DNA from: Lycocorax pyrrhopterus obiensis
Lineage: Eukaryota; Chordata; Aves; Passeriformes; Paradisaeidae
Assembly: GCA_014706295.1 (NCBI GenBank)
Contig: JACSVZ010000016.1
Location: 4,817,168 to 4,881,167, forward strand
Length of the DNA: 64,000 nt
Direction: 5' to 3'
The stretch's first letter is position 1. The number at the start of each line of letters is the position of its first letter. Below, piece by piece: positions 49,831-60,400 of this stretch. A program made the position numbers and the translations under genes. Under the pieces are notes generated by a model. The model was not told the DNA's origin. It worked only from the letters and a program-made list of their open reading frames with translations, and ran no database searches.

Positions 49831-50680
49831 TCACAGAATATGCTAAGTTGGACGGGACCCACAAGAAGCATCGAGTCTAACTACTGGCTCTGCACAGGAC
49901 CATCCCTAAGAATCCCACCATGTACCCCTAAGTGTTGTTCAAATGCTCCTTGAACTCTTGTCAGGTGTGGTAATGTGGCCACTTCCCTGGAGAGCCTATT
50001 CCAGTTCCCAGCCACCCTGTGAATGAAGAACATTTTTCTAATACCCAACCTAAACCTGCCCTGACAGAACTTCAGGCCATTCCCTCTCGGGTCCTGTCAC
50101 TGGTCACCGCAGATCAGTGCCTGCCCCTCCTCTTCCCCTCACGAGGAAGTTGCAGACTGCAATGAGGTCTCCTCTCAGTCTCCTCCAGGCTGAACAGACC
50201 AAGTGTCCTCAGCCGCTTCTTATATGGCTTGTCAAGGCTTTTCTCCATTCTTGTGGCCCTCCTTTGGACACTCTCAAATAGCTTAATGTCTTTTTTATAT
50301 TGTGGTGCCCAAAACTCCCCCCAGGACTCAAGGTGAGGCCACCTCTGAGCAGGGCAGGCCGGAACAATCCCCGCCCTGGCCTGACTGGTGATGCTGTGCC
50401 TGCTGCCCCCCAAGACACAGTTGGCCCTCCTGGTTGCCAGGGCATTGCTGACTCATATTCAATTTGCCACTGACCAGGACCCCCAGGTCCCTTTCCACAG
50501 CATTGCTTTCCAGTGTCTTGTTCCCCAGTTTGTAGGTACATTGGGGTTGTCCCATTCCAGGTGCAGAATCTAGCACTTCCTTTTTAAAACTGTTGGTGAT
50601 TTCCCAGCCCTCTGATTTATCAAGGTCTCTCTGCAGGGCTGATTTAATGTACTGCTCTCTAGAAGTCTTATGGAATAGGC
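49831..50680 (-). repeat. CR1 LINE, longer 3' copy with ORF2 remnant
   Basis: Starts on + with TCACAGAATATGCTAAGTTG and reads as a CR1 3' end in reverse. On -, remnants of the end of the CR1 reverse-transcriptase ORF are readable (FWAPQYKKDIKLFESVQRRA, LGLFSLEETE), but frames are shifted and stops are present, so it is dead. The 5' end is truncated at about 50680; that limit is approximate. Confidence 0.9.
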
Positions 50681-50989
50681 AGGAATAGTTTCCTCCTAGC
50701 CTGCAGCAGCTCAGGAGGCGAGGTGGAGGCTGGAGCTGCTGCCTCAGCATTGCCTTGCTTGGTGTGTGGCTCCACATCACCTTGCCACACCTCAGCACCT
50801 TCCTTCCCCTGGCTCCTCCACCCCACTTCACCTCACCTCACCCCACTTCACCTCACCTTGCCACCGGGCTGCTCCAGCAAAGGGTTGCTGGCTGACCAGC
50901 TTCCCACCCCACAACCTCCTTCCAGGCACTTCCCTGTATCTGTACCAAGAATAGTTTAGCCAGCAGGACCAGAGAAATGATCATCTCCT

Positions 50990-51528
50990 GTACTCAGCAT
51001 GGGTGAAGCCACACATCGAGTTCGGCATGCAGTTTTGGGTCCCTCACTTTAAAAAGGACATTGAGGTGCTGGAATGTGTCCAGCGAAGGGCAACGAGGCT
51101 TGTGAGAGGTTTACAAAACTTATTTTATGAGGAGTGGCTGAGGGAACTGGGTTTGTTTAGTCTCCAGGAGCTCCGGAGGGACCTCCTTGCTCTGTACAAC
51201 TCCCTGGCAGGAGGCTGTAGTGAGATGGGGCCAGTCTCTTCTGCCATGTCTGCAGTGAGAGGACCAGAGGAAATGGCTTTAAGCTGAGGCGGGAGATTCA
51301 GATTAAATATTAGAAACATATTTGTCCCTGTTTGGGAGGTCAGGCATCGGAAGAGGTTGCCAGCGAGGTGGTGGAGTCCCCACCCCATGAGGTGCTCAAG
51401 AGGCGTCTGGACCTGGTGCTGGCTGATGTGTTTTAGTGGCTCAGGGGTACCGTGGCAGTGCTGGGTGGATGGTTGGACCGGATGATCTGAAAGGTGTCTT
51501 CCACCCTTGGTTACTCTATGATTCTGTA
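50990..51528 (+). repeat. CR1 LINE 3' copy, opposite orientation to its neighbour
   Basis: Sense orientation. [20 protein letters not shown] and [20 protein letters not shown] are the end of CR1 ORF2, with an in-frame stretch of about 95 codons. It then runs through the 3' UTR to GGTTACTCTATGATTCTGTA. With the copy at 49831-50680 it forms a pair whose 5'-truncated ends face each other. Confidence 0.9.
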
Positions 51529-51810
51529 GTTACTCACACATGCCTGAGCAGGTGCCTCAAGTGCCCTGTGGTCCCCTTGTTGCCAGCCAGGGCTCCTGCT
51601 TTCTGGCACTGTGCTGCTCTTCCCAGCACCATCTGCATGCCAGCAAAGCTCTGCAGGACTGGAGAGCTGTGTTAGCAGAGAACAGTCAGCTGTACACGCT
51701 GCCAGTCTCCTGAAATTAAATGGGAAAAAAACCCAGGTGGTTGCTTTGAAAGTAGCTTTAAGTTTGAAGAAGTTGCGTGCACCTTCCTGATTCCCTGTGT
51801 TGCCGTGGAG

Positions 51811-52096
51811 ATACTCATGGGACAGTGAAGCCGCCTACATGCCAGTCACGCCTGAGCTGCTGGAGACAGAGTACAGAGCGGCCAAAATCAAGCAGCAGAA
51901 TAAACAGTGGTTTATCTCAAGGGTGCACGGGGAGGACGAGTGGCAGCAGGCACGTATTGCAGCAGGAAAAGTTCTGCACTGGTGGGAGGAACATGCTCCG
52001 CAAGAGAGTGTTGTGCAAATTCCAGCTCTGGAGACCACTCTGTTGAGACTGGATAAGGGTTGGGTGACCTCACCCGACACTGAAACTGTGCTTTAG
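51811..52096 (+). CDS. Unidentified terminal coding exon
   Basis: I do not recognise this gene. The frame reads YSWDSEAAYMPVTPELLETE, then YRAAKIKQQNKQWFISRVHG, EDEWQQARIAAGKVLHWWEE and ends PDTETVL with TAG 52094-52096. The composition is protein-like (Trp, charged residues, no repeats), unlike neighbouring chance frames. An upstream in-frame stop lies at 51788, so an exon start by splicing is likely. The candidate acceptor is GCCGTGGAG| at 51810, leaving the first base as the third codon position; CAG| at 51825 is an alternative. AATAAA at 52294-52299 gives a sensible 3' end. Upstream exon(s) should lie between the PARL island and here. No membrane segment or signal is seen in the visible part. 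Alternatives are a decayed pseudogene exon or a lucky frame. Confidence 0.5.
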
Positions 52097-52293
52097 TGGG
52101 AGGTTGGAATCCCTGTGGCCCCTGCCAGCCCAAGTTATTTTGAAGTTTGTTGTGTGAAGGCAAAGTTAATAGCAAGATGAGAGTGATCTGCATATTGTAA
52201 TTGCAAGTGGCTATAAGCCTGATTAGGTTATTAAGATGTTATGACAACTTCAGGAGCAAAGTTACAAAGTCATATTCTTTGGAAGTGGTAGGA

Positions 52294-52299
52294 AATAAA
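52294..52299 (+). terminator. Candidate poly(A) signal for the 51.8-kb exon
   Basis: AATAAA about 200 bases after the TAG at 52096, followed by a T-rich tract ending near 52330. Confidence 0.45.
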
Positions 52300-52329
52300 T
52301 TAACATTTTTACTCTATTTTTTTTTTCTT

Positions 52330-54184
52330 TCTTAACTAGTCCTGAAAAGGGTTTTCCTTCTCACCCCAAGGTCAGACTCTGACCAGAGAAAACCTCTGTG
52401 AGCTGTGGTGGGAAACTGCTTTAAGTGGTTTAGTACTGTATTTAAATTTGCATTTTATCTTTTTCTGATTGCACTAGTGGGCGTGGGTCAGCCTCAGAAT
52501 TTGCCTGAACCAAGAAGTGATTAGTAGGTTCAAAGACATATATTGCTGATTTTAGAAATGTATATATGCATATGTAAATTAAACCAGCGTTGTAATCAAT
52601 GTTCTTTCTCTGTTTTTCTATGTAACAAAATGAAAAAGGAAGTAAAAGAGGTTTTTAACTTTCCATTTTAGACAGTTTTACCACTACCTTATCAGGAGTA
52701 ATTTGTTTATTTAAGTGACTTAAATATTTTTCTTTGCTAACCCTTTCTGCTCTGTGTTCAAACCATGTTACAGTGATCCTTTTTGCTCTCCCAGGGCTTG
52801 CTTTTATCACATTACAGCATGTGATGCTCTGGACTTTGTGTATTTATTTGGGTTTGGTTTATTGTCATTCTCCTTTGGACAGTTACAATGCATATTTGCT
52901 ATCAGTTGTGCCATCACCTCAAACCTATAAACATGACAGTGTATGACAGCTGGTACAATCAGGTCCTGTAGGGTAGGGTGTCCATGGTATGGGCTGAAAG
53001 GGGATGGCTGTGGTGTTGGAATAAAGTATTATCTGGACAGTACTATGGGGTTTGTGTGGTAGCAACAGGGCCAGGAAGGGGTGAGTGAGGGTGGCTCCTT
53101 GAGACAGAGGAAGGCAAAGAGAGGAGGAACTGCAGCAACAAAGTGGCTGCAGAGCTGTCCCAGGCTGCCAGACCTCCGAGTCTGTGAGCCTGGGAGGTCC
53201 GTCCTGCCTCGGGGCATGGCTACAGTCACAAGCAGTTTGGTTTGTTAATGTCATCCACTGGACAGGTGTCTAGCTGTATATTTCTTCTTTAGGATGCATC
53301 CTAAAACAAATGCATAAAAAATTTCAGGTAAAACAGCCATTGTGGAAGTTGTAGCAATATTTTTCTGCAGTGCTTTGTACTTTGATGGTGCTTGGGCAGC
53401 TCTGTGGCTCTGATGAAGCAAATTATACACAAGTGGGTGCCAGGTTAATCTGAGTATCATTGGAACTAGCTTACATAATTTTCTTGTAATTTTCCCTTTC
53501 ACTGACACTTTGCTGTAGTGAAAAGCAATGCCAGATGTTTGTGCAACAGTTGGACAGAGCTTTGGCCCTGGGTCCTTGATTTTTAGAATGGGGCAAAGGT
53601 CCTAAAGAGTAAAAAACTTCCACTTGGGTGATCAAATTGGTCCTCACAAAGTGCTGACACTAGTATCTCGCAGGAAGGTAGATGAAACGGGTTAAAAACA
53701 TACCATAAACGTGAGTATCACAATTTATCTTGCTTTAAATTTGAATTGGTAGATATTGTAACTGGGAGATGAATAATTTACTAAAACATTTGATAGTTTT
53801 AATTTTTAAATGAATTTTGAGTTAGCAAACAAGTAATGAATGGATGAAACATTGCGAATTAAAATTAGAGAATTCCTTGGTTGTGTCCTGTGGTTTTGCT
53901 GTTGGCGTTTTTTTTTGTAGTAAACGTGTACAGTAATAAAAGTTTTCCTAAGAAAATAATGTATAGAATATTCAATTATTCCAGTTACTTAATGGGATTT
54001 AGATTCCACCTCTACAGTTCCCTTGTGTGATACATTATTTTGTAGGTAGGCATCTTTTTGATATTTTTGCAAAGGTCAGGCTTGAGTAAAGGTAACTCCA
54101 TAAACTGTGTGTGTATGAACTGTTTCAACAGGTTTCTAATATCAGAAATTTTGGGAAACTTCTTTGAAGAAAACTTCTGTTGCA
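52330..54184. other. Spacer before the claudin gene
   Basis: Unique sequence with no supportable gene, CR1 or RNA gene. It must include the 5' UTR and promoter of the first claudin exon; no convincing TATA box or CpG island is seen. Confidence 0.6.
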
Positions 54185-54404
54185 ATGGCATCATCCTCTC
54201 TACAGATTTGTGCATTGCTGCTGGCTTTAGCAGGGTTCACCACATTGCTTGTTACTACAATGTCCAACAGATGGAAAGTTTTGGACACCACAACAGAGCT
54301 GGTTACTGCAGACTGGGTTTCTGAAGGTCTTTGGATGGACTGTGCAGCAACTGCTGTTGGATCAGTACAGTGCAAGAAATTTCTCTACATGCTGAGTTCA
54401 GACC
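54185..54404 (+). CDS. Claudin alternative first exon, CLDN10a-like
   Basis: 220 nt (73 codons plus one base), donor GACC|gtaagt. The ATG at 54185 is the first ATG in frame. Residues 1-28 are a hydrophobic transmembrane segment ([19 protein letters not shown]). Then follow NRWKV, EGLWMDC and, nine residues on, Cys63 in VQCKKF. The pattern SNRWKV-(V)TADWV-GLW-C matches the first exon of CLDN10a. Positions aligned with the CLDN15 pore residues Asp55 and Glu64 are Thr56 and Lys65. Confidence 0.85.
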
Positions 54405-57400
54405 GTAAGTATATCAAATGCGTATGTTTATCAAATCCAGGGATGTGGTTTTATTCTTTCTTTCTGGACAGCATGTTAGCAGGTTGGGGGGCACATAGTG
54501 CAGTTGTCCCAGAAGGTCTAGTATGGACAAATCCTGTAGTGGTTGCAGACAGATTAAAGGGCCACCATGAAACCCATGTCTCACCCTGCAATTCAGTTCA
54601 GTCACTGACTGCTGTGGCTTTGCTGCCCTCTCTGGTGTATTGACATAGAGGTATGGGTGATATACAGTAAATCTGAGAATTTTTTTAAAAAATAGTCTTG
54701 GAAGAAATAGCATTTCACTCAGCCTAGTTCTTAAATACAAGCAGATCATAGTTCCATGAGCATTGGTGTTTGTGCTTTGATGTGAGACAAGAATTATTAG
54801 ATAGTCCAAAACTGGTTTGAGAATTTGTGCTAAACCTGTGCACCTGGGTATTTTTTCTGGAATTTCTCAGAGGTGGCAAACTTAGACTAAAATACATCTG
54901 TGCAATTGATGCTTCTGTGTTTTCTAGGGTAGACCATGCTAGCAGGGTAGTTTATCTGCACCTAGAAAGAGAAGAAATGTCTCTGTAGGGGCTAGAAAGT
55001 ATTTGTTTGAATCATTCTGGATTTTAAAAATATCTTTCTGTAAACACTATCTTTATGGTAAAGGATTGGGAAGAACTGACACTGAAGTTCTTTCCTCAGC
55101 AAACTGAGTGTAGAAACAGTAACACTGTAGCCTTTGAAAATGGTATTTTGTTAATTTTTCTGTCTTAAACAGAACTTTGCATTTATTCTTTTACAACTTT
55201 CAGTTTTGTGCAGTCACTTTATGAGTGATGTTAATAGAATCATTTCTTCAAGTCTTCTGTGCTTTATAGGTCCCCGATTACTGTCATTGCTATTTGTCTG
55301 GACTCTTCCAGCAGATGTATTCTGAACGTGCCATGCTCAAACTGTAAAATTACCACGTCTCACAGACTATGAACCTTGTTTTTCTTGACACAGACGTGAA
55401 CTCCCCTGGAGTCAGAGCTGTCTAAGTGTAAGGCAGATTCTAAAAGGTGAGAGTTTAACTGTCAAGGTTCAGCATGTTCATGGTTCTTCCACAGGGCCCT
55501 CGCTTTGGTGGCCTCACCTGCCTTCATAATGATGATGCCACTTTAAGAATAAGTATCAGCATCCCGTAATGAGGCCAGAGTTTGTAGTCTCAGAAGGAGG
55601 CTAATCATATGCTTCTGAGGATTTTAAAAACACTGCTCATTGCATCAGAGGCAATGTCAGCTTTTCACGTTGTCCTGGTACCTGTTCAGCTCCTCTCCAG
55701 GGTCTCCTCTATGTAGAGACCAGGATGCCTAAGTTTCTGGAAATTAGGGTGATGAGATGGGGCCAAAAATGACAGGATTCGGTTCAACCCACCGGGTTAG
55801 AGCAAGACCAAAGGAAAAGTCCCAAGCTGTGGAAGGTGCTGATGTGAAGCTGTCAACAGCAACTCTCAAGCCCTGCTGATGCAGAGCCTCTTGCAGAGAA
55901 GCACTGGCTGTTATGCCCATTGCTCAACAAGCCACAGTTTACAAAATTCAGTGAAGAATAGCCTTATGTTCTTTAACACATTGAAGAGTGATTTCCTGAA
56001 GGGAATTACTAAAATACCTGGTACTGTATAGGAAAACTCATTCTTTTCAGGTCTGGAGTTTAGTCTTTTCTGTTTACATGTGTGCTTTATGACTGCCCAT
56101 TGAAATGCATTTCTTAACTAGGAAGAGATTTTTTAGAAAATTATACTCTTAATTTTTTATTTCTATCCTTGGCAGCAGTATAACAGCTGGGAACACTTGA
56201 TTCAAGGTCCCAACTATCTCAGCTTTGAAAGTGCTGTCAGCAGAAGTGATTGCTAAGATCACCAGCATAGCACCAGTGTATGGGTAAATTAGCTGGAAAC
56301 TATTTGAAGGGCTTTTAATGGGATGCAGATACTCCAGGGTACTGGTGCAGTGTGTTCATTTTACTATGGCATCATTTTTCAAATTGCAGTGACCTAGCAG
56401 GTGGAGGGAATTCTGTAACAGCCATCTGAGATCAATTCTTACCACACACTATCTGGTTTCCTTAAAAGATTGCAAGTTTAGAGCTGCACAGGATCACACT
56501 GCCAAATCTGGTCTTGTTTAAATCAATGCCAATGATCCTCTTGACTGCCGAGGGAGCAAAAATGTCCTAGTGGCACTGTAATACCCTTTGGCAGCTGCAC
56601 CTACCAACCTAGAGCATCAGCTCAAAGTGACCAGTGAGTTTTGATGGAAACCAACACATATCTTTTAGGGACAAGTTGTGGCTCTCTCAAAGGCTAGTCC
56701 TTCTAGTAGTGTTTACATAAATGCGGTGAATCTGTTATCATGTTGCATCATAGCAGAATTATTTTATGAAGAAACTCTGACTTCATTTCCTGGAGATAAG
56801 AGCAGGTTATCACTGCAAGAGATGGTTAACCCCGTTTGGACACACAAATACTTTAATGTATTAACATTAGGGGGTGATGTGAATTGAGTCTACGATTCTG
56901 TCTAGCCAAGAGCAGAAGCAACTAAACTGAGTTTAACATATTCTTTGCCTAGAATAGCTTATTTTTAACTCTCAGGTATTCTAACAAACAGATGCAATTT
57001 GCTGATATGTATTAGTTTTCTTATAGCTGTTTTTCTTCATTATTTTACTCCTTTTGAGATAGGTCTGTCACACTAGCTCTTTCATTTCCTTACATTTCAT
57101 TTCCATAACACATACATTATTACAATTGTAATACATGGTACAATTGTACAGTGTAAGTGGGACTATTTTTAAGACTGAATGTGTTTAGCTATAGATCAAT
57201 AGACAGTAAAATATTAATGGAAACCGTTCACCCATAAACCCAACCTTCCTGAAAGAAGCTGGCAGTACAGTTATTGTGGATTACTTATGACCATAACTTC
57301 AAAAACTGTGCTAAATTTTCTAGCAGCAGAATAAAGCTCCTGTTCTCAAGCTAAGAATTTTACTAAACTAAGATGTTTTATGTTTGAATCCTAAAGAAAA

Positions 57401-60400
57401 GAATATACTAAAGCTTTTTGATTTGACATCAATAATAAAATTACAAGCAATTTTAATCTAGTGTAAAATCTATTTGACTTCAGAGAAGAGACAGAAATAA
57501 AATATTTGCCTATATTATCACTCTTACAAGGTATTTTGTAGAAATACTGACTGGACTTTCTAGGCTGAGAAAAAGAATAGGCTCATTTTTCACTTCTTAT
57601 TAGAAAAAGAATTAATATTGTCACTTTTTTTTCCCCACTAATATCTTTATCATGAACTGCTCCCACTTCTTATTGTCATGCCCGGTAAGCCTTATCTATG
57701 GGGAAAGAGCAAAGAGCAAAGGTAGACTCATTTTGGAGTGAAACCCAGAGATAAAACAGCAAGGAGGCTTCTGAAAGGCTTCACTTGATTGTAATCTAAT
57801 TATAAGGATATTTAACTGTTACTACTCACGAGCATGAGTGCTCCGTTGGAAATTGTTGGTTTTCTTTTGTGCTTGGGTGGGTTGGCAGTTATTGGAGCTA
57901 CTTTGCCAAATAGTTACTGGAAAGTCTCCAGTTTACATGGTTCTGTCATCACAACATCTACGTTGTTTGAAAACCTGTGGAAGAGCTGTGCAGAAGACAG
58001 CACTGGAGTATCCAACTGCAAGGAATTTGACTCTATGCTTGCACTGCCTGGTAGGTGACTCTGTGCAGTCTTGTTTATATTGCTTCAAAATTTATTGGCA
58101 AAAAGTAGTATGGCTTTTGTTTTGGTATTCTGGTAATACTGGAAAATAACTGGCTGAGAAGGACTTTGTGGGCTGAAGTAATAAAAATCTCTAAAGCAGC
58201 AGAATGTGTCAAGCATGTTAGGAAAGGCTATAAAATAAGGCAAATGAAGTCAGTTGATCAAATGTTTAACACACATTTAAAGTGGGTTATAATCTCTTCT
58301 CTAGCATCTTGTGAGATGTCTCAGTAGGAGACATTTTTAAAGTATTTATTTATTTGGAATTATTGTATAGGCCTTCTTTTGCAATACTTCATAGCTAATG
58401 TATTGTAGCTGGAGTTTTTTCATGTTATAGGAAATACTGTTTTTAGCTGAGAAGTGGTAGTGGTTTCTGTGAGTTGAGATTGAAAATTGTAGATAATCCA
58501 AGAAATACATGAGAATATGTTATACATATTATAACATATTATAAGTTATAGAAGGAGTTTATGCTATAAGTTAATACATGATTAGGCTTGTTAACTAATG
58601 CTAACTACTGTCAGGGCTTGCTAACTAACATCTTTTTGGATGTGGTTTTAAATATCAAGAAATTTAGATCTGCTGGCCCCTTTCCTCTGTATCAGTCTTC
58701 ATCATAATTGTGGTTGTCCTCAGATGTCCAACTAAGGCAATATTCTGTGGATAGTAAGCATGTTTATAGACAGTAAAGCTATTTTTTATTAATCTTGAAT
58801 AATTCAGTATGTAGATACTTATCCAGAATAAAAATGCCTTCTAGCTGAATCTGCCCTAGGAGGTGGATAAACTAAATAGGTAGGAGGATACTCCTAATCT
58901 GAAGAATGTGTTATATAGGATTAGTGGGAATGAGGTATTAAATTCACTTTCTCCCTCAGTCTGAAGTAAAGGCTTGTTGTTGACCAGCTCTAACACTAGC
59001 ATAGCAATTGTCTGAAACTGCATCCAGTATTTAGGGAATAATCTGTTCTTTTCATCTTCCTATCTTCTCTAACAATTGCTTTTAGAATGTGTGTGTGGAT
59101 GAAGAGGAACATAACCTTATTTAAACATCTTAGTAACAGCAGGATCATACCATCAGACATTATCTTCTATGGAGTGCTTATGTCAGTGTGCACCAGCGGT
59201 GCTGGGTTAGTAGTTGGACTTAATCTTAGAGGTCTTTGCCAGCCTTAATGATTCTGTGATTTTATTTGGTTCTTGTAAAAACCACTTCAAGGGCTGCTTC
59301 ATAGCTTATTGCCTCCGACTCCAGGCAGCATCTTGTCATTGATGTGTTTACACAGGGTGTTGCCTCTGAGAGCGTGTGCAGATTTGGGCAATGGGCCCTG
59401 CAGGAGATCAGCATCTGGGGGCTGCTGAGAAAAAAGTGGGTTTTAAAGAACCTGGTGGGGCTCAGAAAGAGCATCATGAGTAGATGTGCTAAAGCAAACA
59501 GAAGGCAAGCAACAGCAGGGCTCCTGAGAACTACAAATAACATGGAGTCAGCAAGAAGGAAAAAAGCGGGGCCAGAAAGTAAATGACTGGGCCAGGCTCT
59601 GAAGTGAATTTGTGAAGATTAGAGGTTGATCTGTTGAAGAGATCAGTCCTGCAGTTGAGACAATGGCAGTATATTTGAGGGGTAAAGGCGGGGGAAAGGG
59701 AAGGGAAAAACAGCTTGTAAAGCTGTGCAGATAAAATATTTTTAGAAAGGGAAACTGAAAAAGAAACATCAGAAGACACTGGATGGTAGTAACAGTGGAA
59801 AGGACAGCTGGGCAAAGCAGTAAAGAGGAAGAAAATGGGTTTGGTAACAACAAAGGCTCTGCAGATAGCAGGACCTCTGAGAAACATCCATTGCGCTTGC
59901 AGATATGAACAAGGCAGACTAAAAATTATCATGGTCAGTTTAGGCATGTTTCAAATTCCTGTTTAGAAACTTAGCTGAAACTGCTACGAGGATGCCGGGG
60001 ACTGGAGGGAGGGGTAAAAGAAAAAACAAAAGTATCTTTGTTACCTCTCATCAGAAGGACAATGAAGATTTTCCATGGAAATTTCCTTATTGGCAACTGA
60101 GCTATGTGGAATACTTCTGGGTTTTGCTTAATGTATGGGAAATGTCAGACTTGGTTCTTTTAAACCAATTTAACACTTTTGAGTTCACTAAACCATTAGT
60201 CTAAATGACAAATATTTTAAGTGAGTAGCTTTTAAAATGCAATATTGCACAAGATTGGAATCATGACTGGCTACTCTATATAGCTAGCACTATCTATCTA
60301 GTCACAACTAAGTCAAACATTTGATATAACTAGTTGCGAAAGCTTTGTAAACTCCTTTTTTTTTTTCTTTTCTTTCTTCTTTTTAAGGTTCCATAGGTGT

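Noticed and set aside
49099..49953. 284-codon open frame on + over the PARL promoter, and several frames on - of 100-190 codons
   Set aside because: Antisense or out-of-frame shadows of PARL exons 1-2, the TGCCCC repeat and the following CR1; composition is that of GC-rich DNA.
50114..50831. Open frames on - resembling part of a reverse transcriptase
   Set aside because: They are frame-broken remains of CR1 ORF2, not a host gene and not an intact element.
58516..58538. AT-rich inverted repeat TATGTTATA/TATAACATA
   Set aside because: Expected by chance in very AT-rich sequence.
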